Origin: an uncultured Ruminococcus sp.
Lineage (GTDB): Bacteria; Bacillota; Clostridia; Lachnospirales; Lachnospiraceae
Assembly: GCA_900066355.1 (NCBI GenBank)
Contig: FMEL01000024.1
Span: 527 to 27,841 of the forward strand
DNA length: 27,315 nucleotides
Direction: 5' to 3'
Below, piece by piece: positions 14,838 to 23,683 of the stretch (position 1 is the first letter of the stretch; the number at the start of each line of letters is the position of its first letter). A program made the position numbers and the translations under genes. The notes under the pieces are model-generated. The model worked only from the letters and a program-made list of their open reading frames with translations, ran no database searches and had not been told where the DNA came from.

Positions 14838-16271
14838 TTAAAACAGATACCTTGCCCATCCAAGCAGATGCTGTACCAAAAATATTTTTCTCTGACGTTT
14901 CTTTGTTAATTCGATTGGCTCTACATGATATGGATCATTATAAGTTCCGTCTTCTAATACCTGGCGGGACACTTTTTCATATTCCATCATGCCCTCTTCC
15001 AACTGTTTATTAATATCTTTACTGCGAATTACAAGCATCAGTTCCGTATCCAGATATGCACTTCTCATGTCCATATTAAAGGAACCGATTACAGACAGAT
15101 CATCGTCAATCAGAATACTTTTTCCGTGGTATGAATAACCGCCTTCATATTCCCAGATATTAATTCCTGTACTTAATATTCTATTTCTGTTTTTCGCATA
15201 ATCGGCAGCCCCAAATGGATTCCCATTATTCGCAACTGAATTTGTCATGATAGAAAAATCTGAAACGTTCTCTGCAATCTCCTCCCATGTATTATACATC
15301 ATATCATTACAGATAATATATGGCGTGTGGATCTTCACACGATTTTTTGCATTTTTCATCAATTCTCCCAACTGATACCACACTACTGGTTCTTTGGAAC
15401 CTGTGTGAATAGGATTTGACACTAATGTAATCTTTTCTGTCTCAAAAGTTTCGTCCGTATAATCGGTCTCGCAGATTCTTTCCTTATTCTCTTCAAAATA
15501 TTTCTGATAGCTGTTCTGCAGCTCTAAAACTGCGTTCTTTACAGATTTTCTATTTGCCAGTTTTTTATTGTTATGAAAATAACCACTGTCTTCCTGATTC
15601 CATATGGTTTCAAAATACTCTGACAACTGGTTAACTGAATTTTCTTTCTCAGGTTCATCGCAAACCACTAACACGTCTCTGTCATAGTTCTTATGTCCCG
15701 GAAAATCACCCAGGAAATAATTGTATGTATTTCTTCCCCCAAGAATATATCTCTTTCCATCTGCAATCAAATATTTATCATGCATTCTACCCATCATTTT
15801 CCACGGTTTCAACGGATTGGCCTTATTATACAGTTTAATTTCAACATTCTCATGGGAAGATAATCCATAGAAATACGGATTTCCTTCCATATCAATCCAG
15901 CTCTCCATTCCATCTACTAACAGACGAATATGTACCCCTCTGTCTGCCGCATCATGCAGTGCTCCTAAAATCAATTTTCCACTTTCATCGGATTGAAATG
16001 CAAAAGTAGAAAGAATAATTTCCTTTTTTGCATTCTTGATCAAACGCACTCTTTGTAAAAGCGCTTCTGGATTCTTTTCTATGATTACTGCCCGTTCTGT
16101 ATTTTCACTGCATTCGTTCCATGACTCATTTTTTGTTTCTTTTTTGGTTGTATTGGACACTTCCGGCTGCTTTTTATATGCAACGCAGATTCCGAGCAAT
16201 TCATAAAAAGCCACACATAAAAAAATTGCCAGTATAACAAGAAGGATTTTACATATTTTATGCTTTTTCAT
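14838..16271 (-). CDS. Phospholipase D family protein (cardiolipin-synthase-like), single N-terminal anchor
   Basis: Both HKD motifs of the PLD superfamily are intact: MHDKYLIADGKRYILGGRN (H164, K166, D171) and YHGKSILIDDDLSVIGSFN (H382, K384, D389). PLD enzymes of this build move phosphatidyl groups, as in cardiolipin synthesis, or cleave phospholipids. Unlike typical cardiolipin synthases it has one N-terminal helix (7-31) and a spacer (35-60), so the catalytic part probably lies outside the membrane. Length 477. AGGTGA lies before ATG 16271. It is the first gene of the operon with the regulator, kinase, FUSC and PgsA-like genes. Whether it makes cardiolipin or attacks another lipid is open. 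Confidence 0.85.
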   Translation of the reverse strand: MKKHKICKILLVILAIFLCVAFYELLGICVAYKKQPEVSNTTKKETKNESWNECSENTERAVIIEKNPEALLQRVRLIKNAKKEIILSTFAFQSDESGKLILGALHDAADRGVHIRLLVDGMESWIDMEGNPYFYGLSSHENVEIKLYNKANPLKPWKMMGRMHDKYLIADGKRYILGGRNTYNYFLGDFPGHKNYDRDVLVVCDEPEKENSVNQLSEYFETIWNQEDSGYFHNNKKLANRKSVKNAVLELQNSYQKYFEENKERICETDYTDETFETEKITLVSNPIHTGSKEPVVWYQLGELMKNAKNRVKIHTPYIICNDMMYNTWEEIAENVSDFSIMTNSVANNGNPFGAADYAKNRNRILSTGINIWEYEGGYSYHGKSILIDDDLSVIGSFNMDMRSAYLDTELMLVIRSKDINKQLEEGMMEYEKVSRQVLEDGTYNDPYHVEPIELTKKRQRKIFLVQHLLGWARYLF

Positions 16272-16309
16272 TGTACATCACCTGATTCCTTTTTATTTCA
16301 TACTTATAC

Positions 16310-16339
16310 AATACAAAGTCAATCTCAATTTAACCTCAA
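16310..16339 (-). promoter_or_regulatory. Direct repeats upstream of the PLD-regulator-kinase operon
   Basis: On the minus strand TTGAGGTT, TTGAGATT and the weaker TTTGTATT follow one another at exact 11-bp steps (16332-16339, 16321-16328, 16310-16317). They cover the place where a -35 box would stand for the -10-like TATAAG (16304-16309). This arrangement fits activation by an OmpR-type regulator, most simply the one encoded in this operon. Confidence 0.6.
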
Positions 16340-16401
16340 CAAGGTTTGTTTTTTTCATCCATGCAAAATCTTCTTTGTACAACAGACTGTTAGATATAGC
16401 A

Positions 16402-16459
16402 AAAACGGCCTTTCAAAAACAGTTAACTTCTAAATCAACTGTTTTTTGAAAGGTCGTTT
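16402..16459 (-). terminator. Terminator of the bsh-alarmone-cls operon
   Basis: A 23-bp hairpin with few mismatches: AAAACGGCCTTTCAAAAACA (16402-16421) plus GTT pairs with AACTGTTTTTTGAAAGGTCG (16437-16456) plus TTT. On the minus strand it ends CCGTTTTTGC and lies 10 bp after the cardiolipin synthase stop codon. It separates this operon from the PLD operon. Confidence 0.88.
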
Positions 16460-16469
16460 CATCAGATTC

Positions 16470-18029
16470 TTATAGCAATCCAGCAAATAATCTCATAAAT
16501 AATTGTCCCAGTCGCAAATATGCACTTCGTCCGGTTTGATATTGGTCTGTCACATCACGACATTCTCCCATCGTTCTTATCAGATCATTTTTTATTTCCA
16601 CAACTGCCTGACAATCTGCCATAAAACAGCCGTTTTCAAAATGGTGATATAAACTTCGATAATCCAGATTAATTGTTCCACAAGTTGCCATACAGTCATC
16701 TGCCACACTCATTTTTGCATGACAGAAACCAGGAGTCCACTCATAAACACGAACACCATGTTTAACTAATCCATGATAAAAAGAACGAGTTATATTATAA
16801 ATGAATTTTTTATCAGGGATACCAGGTGTGATAATTCTTACGTCTACCCCTCGCTTAGCAGCCAGACATAACGCATGCGTCATTTCATCTGTTATGATTA
16901 GATATGGAGTCATAAACCAACAATATTTTTCAGCTTTATTTATCATACTGATATAAACTTCTTCTCCTACTTGCTCATTATCCATAGGGCTGTCTGCATA
17001 AGGTTGAACAAACCCAGTTTGCTGTGCCGCATAATCATAGTGGAAAAGGTATTTACTAAAATCAGAATCATTAGCAGCCTTATCACTTACTGCATTCCAC
17101 ATTTCCAAAAATGTCACCGTAAGCGACTGAACAGCATCTCCTTCTAAACGAATACCTGTATCTTTCCACTGTCCATACGGGTGTGTGTAATTAAAATATT
17201 CGTTTGCTAGATTATATCCACCTGTAAATCCGACTTTTCCATCAATAACTGTTATTTTTCTATGATCACGATTGTTCAAAAACAGATTTAAACCTGGCAT
17301 AAACGGATTGAATACACGGCAATGAATTCCTATTGCCTCCATCTTTTTCACAAAATCTGTGTTAATAAAGCCTATAGAACCCATATCATCGTAGAATACT
17401 CTAACTTCCACACCTGCTTTTACTCGCTCTTCCAGAACATCTTGAATCTTATGCCATGCTTCAGCGTCTTCTATCGCATGATATTCCATAAAGATAAACT
17501 TCTGTGCTTTCTCCAAATCCTTAATCTGTGCCTCTAATCCTTTCACTGCTTCATCAAAATACACAATATCCGTATTCTGATAGATTGGATACTGCGAATT
17601 TCTTTGTATGTAACTTGCTATATTTCCTGCTTTCGGAATTGTTTCTTTTATTCTGCTCAAACACTCCTGACTGTCCGGAAGCATTGGTAACAATTTGCTA
17701 TCAATTTCTGCATATCGCTCACGCATTTTATGTGTGCCACCATTCAAACCAATCAACAAATACAGGCCTACACCCATAATTGGGAAGATTAGAATTAAGA
17801 TGACCCAAGGCATTTTCATAGAAGAGGTCTTATCTGATGCGTACAATCCCAAAACCAAGATTCCACTCAAAATCCTTGTAAATAAATTTATGATTTCTGC
17901 ATATTCATTCAAGCGTGTTACGATAGTAATAATAAAAATTACTTCCAGAAGAATGCAGACTATGGAAAAACACAGCCGTTTTACCCCATTTTTTGTTTTT
18001 GCTTTGCCCTCTAAAGTATCTTGCTTCAT
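16470..18029 (-). CDS. cls: Cardiolipin synthase, PLD type
   Basis: Joins two phosphatidylglycerol molecules into cardiolipin and glycerol at the membrane. The architecture is canonical: N-terminal helices (about 18-38, 48-66 and 73-94, the last with the usual IFPIMGVGLYLLIG), then two HKD motifs, DHRKITVIDGKVGFTGGYN (H256, K258, D263) and CHAKMSVADDCMATCGTIN (H437, K439, D444). The length of 519 is normal. AGGAAGGTGG precedes ATG 18029. It starts 35 bp after the alarmone synthetase gene and ends at a strong terminator, so it is the last gene of the operon that begins with the bile salt hydrolase. Confidence 0.93.
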   Translation of the reverse strand: MKQDTLEGKAKTKNGVKRLCFSIVCILLEVIFIITIVTRLNEYAEIINLFTRILSGILVLGLYASDKTSSMKMPWVILILIFPIMGVGLYLLIGLNGGTHKMRERYAEIDSKLLPMLPDSQECLSRIKETIPKAGNIASYIQRNSQYPIYQNTDIVYFDEAVKGLEAQIKDLEKAQKFIFMEYHAIEDAEAWHKIQDVLEERVKAGVEVRVFYDDMGSIGFINTDFVKKMEAIGIHCRVFNPFMPGLNLFLNNRDHRKITVIDGKVGFTGGYNLANEYFNYTHPYGQWKDTGIRLEGDAVQSLTVTFLEMWNAVSDKAANDSDFSKYLFHYDYAAQQTGFVQPYADSPMDNEQVGEEVYISMINKAEKYCWFMTPYLIITDEMTHALCLAAKRGVDVRIITPGIPDKKFIYNITRSFYHGLVKHGVRVYEWTPGFCHAKMSVADDCMATCGTINLDYRSLYHHFENGCFMADCQAVVEIKNDLIRTMGECRDVTDQYQTGRSAYLRLGQLFMRLFAGLL

Positions 18030-18064
18030 ATATATTCCACCTTCCTACTTGCTCAGTTTTCTGC

Positions 18065-18745
18065 CTAAATTTCATGAAACATACCAATTTTGTCTTTTAT
18101 TCTCTGCATTTCATTATCCGCTTCAATGATAGATCTTGCAGAATGAAGTAATTCTTCACTTATCTCATCATAACCAGGCATTTCTTCAATTCCTTTTTTA
18201 TAGCGAAGTTGATGTTCCAATGTTGCCCAGAAATCCATACCATTGGTTCGGATCTGTAATTCTACACGCATAGGTGTTTTACCCTTAGCAAAAAATACTG
18301 GTATTTCAACAATCATATGATAGCTTCGATAACCATTTGGTTTTGGATTTTTTATATAATCTTTTATTTCAATAACTTTAATATCATCCTGTTGGGTAAT
18401 CAAATCTGATATCATATAAATATCGTCAATAAACGCACAAACTATTCGAACGCCTGCTACATCATTTAAATATGTCTGTATATTTTCTGTTGTAAAATCA
18501 TGTCCCATTTTCTGCAATTTATTGTAAATACTATTGGGCTTCTTAATCCTTGTTTTTATAAAAGAAATAGGATTTCGATTGTTCTCAACTGAAAATTCAT
18601 CATCCAAAACCTCAAGTTTAGTTTGTATCTCCCGAATAGCACAACGATACATCATCATTAAATTATAAAATTTTGTAGCATTATTTAAAAACTGTAGTGA
18701 TTCCGGACTGTTCATCCTGAGTTTTTTTACTTCATCTTTTGTCAT
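18065..18745 (-). CDS. Small alarmone synthetase (RelA/SpoT synthetase domain, RelQ/YjbM-like)
   Basis: Makes (p)ppGpp from ATP and GTP/GDP. It has only the synthetase domain: the ATP-binding KTRIKKPNSIYNKLQK (65-80), DVAGVRIVC (95-103), PKPNGYRSYHMIVEI (134-148) and the catalytic VELQIRTNGMDFWATLEHQL (161-180). No hydrolase (HD) domain or regulatory C terminus is present; 226 residues fit the RelQ/RelP class. AGAAAGGAAAG precedes the ATG. It starts 38 bp after the bile salt hydrolase stop and is followed by cls. Its level would then be set transcriptionally with these genes, as is usual for small alarmone synthetases that respond to envelope stress. Confidence 0.9.
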   Translation of the reverse strand: MTKDEVKKLRMNSPESLQFLNNATKFYNLMMMYRCAIREIQTKLEVLDDEFSVENNRNPISFIKTRIKKPNSIYNKLQKMGHDFTTENIQTYLNDVAGVRIVCAFIDDIYMISDLITQQDDIKVIEIKDYIKNPKPNGYRSYHMIVEIPVFFAKGKTPMRVELQIRTNGMDFWATLEHQLRYKKGIEEMPGYDEISEELLHSARSIIEADNEMQRIKDKIGMFHEI

Positions 18746-18783
18746 GGAACTTTCCTTTCTACCTCATCCCTGATTTCAAAACA

Positions 18784-19761
18784 TTATTTATTTTGATAGT
18801 TGATTCGTTCTCCTTGAATTACTGGATAACAAATCATTTTATCACTATCCAGATTTTCTACATGCATATCTACTGCACTGATCTGATGGTTTTCATAAGT
18901 ATTGTAATAATAAATACCTTTTGTAACATTACAACACGACGTATACAATGTGATTTCATATTTTCCATCCGCTACTTCGCAACATCCTCGTTGCTGATCC
19001 ACAGATCCGAGAATGTGGAAGAATTGGCTAACGCTTTCTTCCTCTGATTCACCTGAAATTGCATTTACCTTTGTAAAAGCTACACGTACAAAGCGTGATG
19101 AAGATGAGAGATCTCCCGGAAGACCTAATCCTCCCATACCTCTACTATATGCATCAAGAGCCAAATTTTCGCAGAAAGTATTTCTGGGCTGTTTAGGAGA
19201 TAAATACATATAATTATTTAGTTGAAACATCTGCTGTGGAAATGGCGGATTATTCGTAAGCACTCCTACTGGATTATCATAAATATGCAAACCATCTGAC
19301 ATAGATTCTACCGTAATTGACTCATTCTCATCAGAAATGATCCAGTGTAATTGTGCTAATGGCAATTGCTCGCTGAAAGGAGTATTAACAATATTAATTC
19401 GTTCAAGAAGCTCGCGAACTTCAACTAAAGAAGAACACTGACTTAAAATCCACGGAATAAATTCAAACTGTGCAATATTTTCCACATCTGGCTTAATCGC
19501 GGCATAAACAGCATTTCCAACAAAATTCAGTCCTGCCATTGCCACTCCTTTTTCATTCATAGCATCATAATACAAAGGATAATCCTCTGCAACATGAGCC
19601 ATTCCAATAATTGCATAATGATTTTTCATATCGCCAACATGGCGAAAATTAAACGCATAATTACGTGGTGTAATTACTATCTGATCACCATAAGAGAATT
19701 CATAATCAAGGGTTCGTCCAAAGTAAAAATCTTTTGTTTTATAAGTTGCTGCTGTACACAT
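18784..19761 (-). CDS. bsh: Bile salt hydrolase / choloylglycine hydrolase family
   Basis: An Ntn hydrolase that frees bile acids from glycine or taurine; relatives cleave penicillin V. Removal of Met would expose Cys2 as nucleophile in MCTAATYKTKDFYFGRTLDY. Other active-site residues are in place: R16, D19, N79 (MAGLNF), N170/171 (VLTNNPPF) and R223 (SSRFVRVAF). The length of 325 is typical. The start region and SSSRFVR fit bile salt hydrolases better than penicillin acylases, but preference needs an assay. No signal peptide, so cytoplasmic. AGGAGGATAAACGATC precedes the ATG, with a clear promoter upstream. It leads an operon with an alarmone synthetase and a cardiolipin synthase. Confidence 0.88.
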   Translation of the reverse strand: MCTAATYKTKDFYFGRTLDYEFSYGDQIVITPRNYAFNFRHVGDMKNHYAIIGMAHVAEDYPLYYDAMNEKGVAMAGLNFVGNAVYAAIKPDVENIAQFEFIPWILSQCSSLVEVRELLERINIVNTPFSEQLPLAQLHWIISDENESITVESMSDGLHIYDNPVGVLTNNPPFPQQMFQLNNYMYLSPKQPRNTFCENLALDAYSRGMGGLGLPGDLSSSSRFVRVAFTKVNAISGESEEESVSQFFHILGSVDQQRGCCEVADGKYEITLYTSCCNVTKGIYYYNTYENHQISAVDMHVENLDSDKMICYPVIQGERINYQNK

Positions 19762-19819
19762 GATCGTTTATCCTCCTAAATAGATTGAAATATGTCAATG
19801 AGTTTTTTTCTTGAACAAT

Positions 19820-19849
19820 AGTATAGCACAATCTTTTATTTTGTTCCAA
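19820..19849 (-). promoter_or_regulatory. bsh: Promoter of the bsh operon
   Basis: On the minus strand TTGGAA (19844-19849) and TATACT (19820-19825) are spaced by 18 bp, 58 bp before the start codon. GAACAA (19813-19818) and TTGTTC (19841-19846) form a 6-bp inverted pair around the -10 region, a possible operator but weak. Confidence 0.65.
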
Positions 19850-19906
19850 CTTCATACATGATCATAACATGTAAACTTTAAACTATTTTCCTAGATTATT
19901 TCTCCA

Positions 19907-20190
19907 TCAGTTTTTCAAACCAGGTATATCAACGATCTTTCGCTTCTTAGGGCTGAGACTGTAATACGCCTCATCTTTATAACTGTCAAAAAATTCTTCA
20001 GTTCTTTCTGACACCAGCGGCTCTGCTGTACCACGGCCACCCAGATTAAGCTCTTCCAGTATCTCTTCTATACATTTTTGAAAATTATTCCTGTCTTCTT
20101 TATTCATTTTCGCCATGTATTCAGGTGAAATACCTGTAAAGCATCTTGCATAGCTACACCCTGATGCTCTACAAAAATTCTCTTCATTGT
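19907..20190 (-). pseudogene. Unknown gene, 5'-truncated by IS sequence
   Basis: A coding-looking frame of about 94 codons reads RASGCSYARCFTGISPEYMA, then KEDRNNFQKCIEEILEELNL and a basic end (SPKKRKIVDIPGLKN). I do not recognise it. Its beginning lies where the IS1182 transposase frame starts on the other strand; upstream codons (MYPVLPLSEQ) belong to the IS and are not natural. Both genes are therefore cut at the same point, head to head. A functional start is not visible. Confidence 0.5.
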
Positions 20191-20195
20191 TAGCC

Positions 20196-21788
20196 AATTG
20201 TTCAGATAAGGGAAGAACCGGGTACAACCCAATTATGATGTATGCTGTAGTTACCTATGCAAATATGCGGGGAATACGTTCTGTTGACTGTATTGTTGAT
20301 CTGTGTGAAAGAGACTATGCTTTTATCTGGCTGACGCGCGGACAAAAACCGAAACGTGATGCTTTTTATGACTTTAAAAACAGGAAGCTGACATCTGATG
20401 TCCTGGATGACCTGAATTACCAGTTTATGCGGCGGCTGCAGAAAGAAGGGCTGGTCACATTAAAAGAACTTTTTATTGACGGTACAAAGATAGAGGCAAA
20501 TGCGAACCGTTATACTTTTGTATGGCGTGGAAGCATCAATTATCATCTGGCAGGACTTCTGGACTCTATCGACCAGCTTTTTGAAAAATATAATTCTTTT
20601 TTGCAGGAGAATGATTATGGAACAAAGTACGAGCTGGGAAATGCACAGATGTTTGTGATCGAAGGGATGGATAAAGTCCGGGAAGTGATCGAAAAGAACA
20701 GAAAACGAAAGCTTGTAAAACATAAAAAGCTTTCAAATAACCGTATTATAGAGATCGATAACTGTTCACCGCTTGAAATACGGAAACTCCAGAACAATCT
20801 CACGATGATCGCAGACAACGAGGGAATCGAATTCGTTTACGGAAAAGGAAAAAGAAAACCTGCACTTCAACAGCTGCATAAGGAACTGGAACAATGCGGA
20901 AAACGACTGATGGAATATAAAGAATGCTTTGAGATCATGGGAAAAAACAGAAACAGTTATTCCAAAACAGATCTGGAAGCGACTTTTATGCGTATGAAAG
21001 AAGATCACATGCTGAACGGACAGTTAAAGCCAGCATATAATGTTCAGATCGCGGTAGAGAATTATTATATCGTACATGGATATGTAAGCAGCGACCGCAC
21101 CGATTATAATACCCTGATCCCGGTCCTTGAAAAACATAAGAATGCTTTCGGGAGTATTCTGGAAGAAGTAACTGCGGACAGCGGGTACTGTAGTGAAAAA
21201 AATCTGCTTTATTTAAAACGGAATGAAATATCCAGTTATATAAAACTGCAGGATCATGAAAAGCGAAAAACACGCGCTTATTCAGAAGATATCAGTAAAT
21301 ATTACAACATGAGGACAGGGATCTTTGAAGATGAACAGTTCTATATCTGCCATGACGGACGTGAACTGCGGCATCTCAGGACAGAGAGCAAAGAGCAGGA
21401 TGGATATACACAGACCTTTGAGGTATATGGTTGTGCAGACTGCAGCGGATGTGAACATAAAGCGCGCTGTCTGTATAAGTATGATGCGGAGAAAGATGCC
21501 GAAAAGAACAAAGTCATGAAGATCAATGAACAATGGGAGGAACTGAAAGAAAGATCGCATGCCAATATCCAGAGTGAACGCGGGATCCTGAAACGCCAGA
21601 CACATTCCATTCAGACGGAAGGACATTTTGGAGATATAAAGGAAAATGAGAACTTCCGGCGTTTTAATTACCGTTCGGCAGATAAGGTATATAAAGAATT
21701 CATGCTGTATGCTATTGGAAGAAATATAAATAAATATCATCGTTTTTTATACGAAAAACTAAGAAAATTTGAAGGAAAAACTGCCTAG
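20196..21788 (+). mobile_element. IS1182-family transposase, 5'-truncated
   Basis: A DDE transposase. The recognisable part begins SDKGRTGYNPIMMYAVVTYA, which in complete relatives is preceded by about 40-60 residues (the PEDxxxR region) that are absent here. The rest appears whole: first Asp in LKELFIDGTKIEANANRY, second in EEVTADSGYCSEKN, Cys-rich CADCSGCEHKARC, and the catalytic Glu region SIQTEGHFGDIKENENFRRF. A TTG at 20187 would open the frame but has no ribosome-binding site. Terminal inverted repeats could not be identified. The copy is probably immobile by itself, though it could be mobilised in trans only if ends survive. Confidence 0.85.
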
Positions 21789-21803
21789 AAAAAAATGCGG
21801 CTG

Positions 21804-21827
21804 AAAAAATCCAAACAAGGATTTTTT
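21804..21827 (+). terminator. Terminator after the IS1182 transposase
   Basis: AAAAAATCC (21804-21812) and GGATTTTTT (21819-21827) pair perfectly around a 6-nt loop, 16 bp after the transposase stop, with the T-run inside the 3' arm. Confidence 0.7.
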
Positions 21828-21858
21828 GCGGCCAAAAACAGAAAGTATTTATCAAAAT

Positions 21859-21916
21859 AAAAATATCCTGAACAAGTTGCAGAGCCAGAAAGCTCTGTAA
21901 CTGTCAGGATATTTTT
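21859..21916. terminator. Long two-way terminator hairpin between the IS and the MATE gene
   Basis: AAAAATATCCTG (21859-21870) pairs with CAGGATATTTTT (21905-21916), with an inner stem CAGAGC/GCTCTG. The A/T flanks let it work in both directions. It lies 56 bp after the end of the minus-strand MATE gene. Confidence 0.75.
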
Positions 21917-21971
21917 GTTTGGTGCTGTCAGCTCTAAAAAACGTTATTTACCGACAGCTCCCTGTTTTGTT

Positions 21972-23312
21972 TTAATGATATTTATGCATCCGTACATAAT
22001 AGCTGATGCATAAGATCACAGTGGCTCCGCTCCATGCTGCAATCTCTGCAAAGAAAATACCGTCCTGTCCGATAAAATGGGGAAGGATCAGTGCAGCACT
22101 GATACGCATGACAAATTCAGCCATACCACTTACCATAGGCATTAAGGTATCTCCCAGCCCCTGAAGTACAGATCTGTACACGTACAGGAAGTACAAAACC
22201 CAGAGCATGGCAGCCATAATAGAAAGGTATTTAAAAGCAATTGCCAATACCTGCTGTGTCTGCTGCGGTTCACCTGAGATGAAAAGTGAGAGAATATTTT
22301 TTCCAAATAAAAACATGGCAGCAGAAATGATCAGTGAGGTAAGCAGGGAAAGCAGCATACTGCTGCGGACGCCTTTTCTGATCCTGTCAATCTTTCCGGC
22401 TCCCAGATTCTGACCCACATAGGTAACGATGGCATATCCATAGGAAATAGCAGCCATTTCCAGCAGACCATAAAGCTTGTTTGTAGCTGTAAATCCTGCT
22501 ACAAAAAGGAAACCGTAGCCATTGATCACATACTGGACTACCAGACCGCCCACACCGATGATGATATTCTGAAATACAACAGGAATACCAAGCTTCATCA
22601 GGCGGGCATTCATGCCGGAGGCAGGCATAAAATCTGCTCTGGTCAGATGAACGATATCAATTCTGCGTAAAATCAGGAAACAGTAAACAGCGGAGAAGCT
22701 CTGTGCAATCACAGTTGCGATTGCTGCTCCTGCCACACCCCATCCGAAGCCTGCCACAAAAAGGATGTCCAGTGAGACATTCAGCACAGATGCGATGATC
22801 ATTGCGGTCAGCGGTGTTTTACTGTTTCCCATAGCCCTTAGAGCAGAGGCAAACATATTATAGGCTGCTGTGGCGGGGATCCCACAGAAAATGATGCGCA
22901 GATATAACAGAGACATTCCGATAATATTGGAAGGTGTATGCAGCCCTGTTAATACCAGCGAAGCAAATGACTGGCTGAGAATCAATACTCCGGCTGCGAT
23001 GAAAGCGGTCAGCCGGTAACTGTGAGCCAGAGATTTACGCAGATTTTCGAAATCCTTTGCCCCATAATACTGGGAGAGTTGAATAGAAAATCCCTGAGTG
23101 AGTCCTGTGGATATTCCTGTGACAACCCACATCAGAAAGTCAACAGCACCCAGTGCGGCAAGAGCCTCCACACCTGCAACCTGACCAACAACCATGGTAT
23201 CCACCATTGTATAAAGCTGCTGACAGATATTTCCCAGCATCAGGGGAATTGCAAAAAGAATGATCAACCGTCCCGGTGAACCGGAGGTCATATCCTGAAT
23301 CTTGGTTTTCAT
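21972..23312 (-). CDS. MATE-family efflux transporter
   Basis: A second, clearly different MATE antiporter of 446 residues with about twelve helices. It starts MKTKIQDMTSGSPGRLIILF, typical of the DinF/NorM-like proteins widespread in gut Clostridia. The paired motifs QLYTMVDTMVVGQVAG and ALRAMGNSKTPLTAMI mark the first half, and YVGQNLGAGKIDRIRKGVR and VLQGLGDTLMPMVSG the second. I chose ATG 23312, where the family start fits and AAAGGA lies upstream with somewhat long spacing; ATG 23339 has no site. It is monocistronic. Substrate unknown. Confidence 0.92.
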   Translation of the reverse strand: MKTKIQDMTSGSPGRLIILFAIPLMLGNICQQLYTMVDTMVVGQVAGVEALAALGAVDFLMWVVTGISTGLTQGFSIQLSQYYGAKDFENLRKSLAHSYRLTAFIAAGVLILSQSFASLVLTGLHTPSNIIGMSLLYLRIIFCGIPATAAYNMFASALRAMGNSKTPLTAMIIASVLNVSLDILFVAGFGWGVAGAAIATVIAQSFSAVYCFLILRRIDIVHLTRADFMPASGMNARLMKLGIPVVFQNIIIGVGGLVVQYVINGYGFLFVAGFTATNKLYGLLEMAAISYGYAIVTYVGQNLGAGKIDRIRKGVRSSMLLSLLTSLIISAAMFLFGKNILSLFISGEPQQTQQVLAIAFKYLSIMAAMLWVLYFLYVYRSVLQGLGDTLMPMVSGMAEFVMRISAALILPHFIGQDGIFFAEIAAWSGATVILCISYYVRMHKYH

Positions 23313-23520
23313 TAGTATAAAAGTTCCTTTCCGGAGCATATTTGAAAAAGTTTAGAAATGATTATTCGAATATGCCCTGATATTTACATTGATAATTTTA
23401 CATCATTAACGTGAAAAATGAAATATAATATATCATCAGAATGATATAAATTTATCAATACCTGCTATAAGCAGCATGTTGTTGAAATTATTATGCATAG
23501 CGCCTGAGAGGAGTTTTTGA

Positions 23521-23550
23521 TTGCTATTTTTTAAAATACAGATATATAAT
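23521..23550 (+). promoter_or_regulatory. Promoter of the interrupted third MATE gene
   Basis: TTGCTA (23521-23526) and the consensus TATAAT (23545-23550) are spaced by 18 bp, 34 bp before ATG 23585. It remains intact although the gene is cut after 32 codons. Confidence 0.65.
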
Positions 23551-23584
23551 AGAAGGCAAGTCTTTACGGAAGGAGACATGAATT

Positions 23585-23683
23585 ATGCTGAAAAGATTCA
23601 CTAAATATGTAACCCAGAGTGTTGCCGGAATGATCGGGATTTCCGTTTATGTTCTGGCAGATACTTTCTTTATATCTGTATAA
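23585..23683 (+). pseudogene. Third MATE transporter, N-terminal stub
   Basis: After AAGGAGACATGAATT comes ATG and the frame MLKRFTKYVTQSVAGMIGIS, continuing VYVLADTFFISV, a typical MATE start up to the middle of the first helix pair (ADTFFIS). A TAA follows at once because the sequence changes at about 23680 to mobile-element DNA read on the other strand. The rest of the gene is not in the window; it may lie beyond the inserted element. Confidence 0.75.

Noticed and set aside
18784..19761. Penicillin V acylase instead of bile salt hydrolase
   Set aside because: The family is shared and the residues overlap, but the N-terminal and SSSRFVR patterns look more like bile salt hydrolases of gut Clostridia. 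Kept as an alternative only.
20191..20227. Start MYPVLPLSEQ of the minus-strand frame ending at 19907
   Set aside because: These codons are antisense to the IS1182 transposase; the natural gene begins elsewhere and was cut off.
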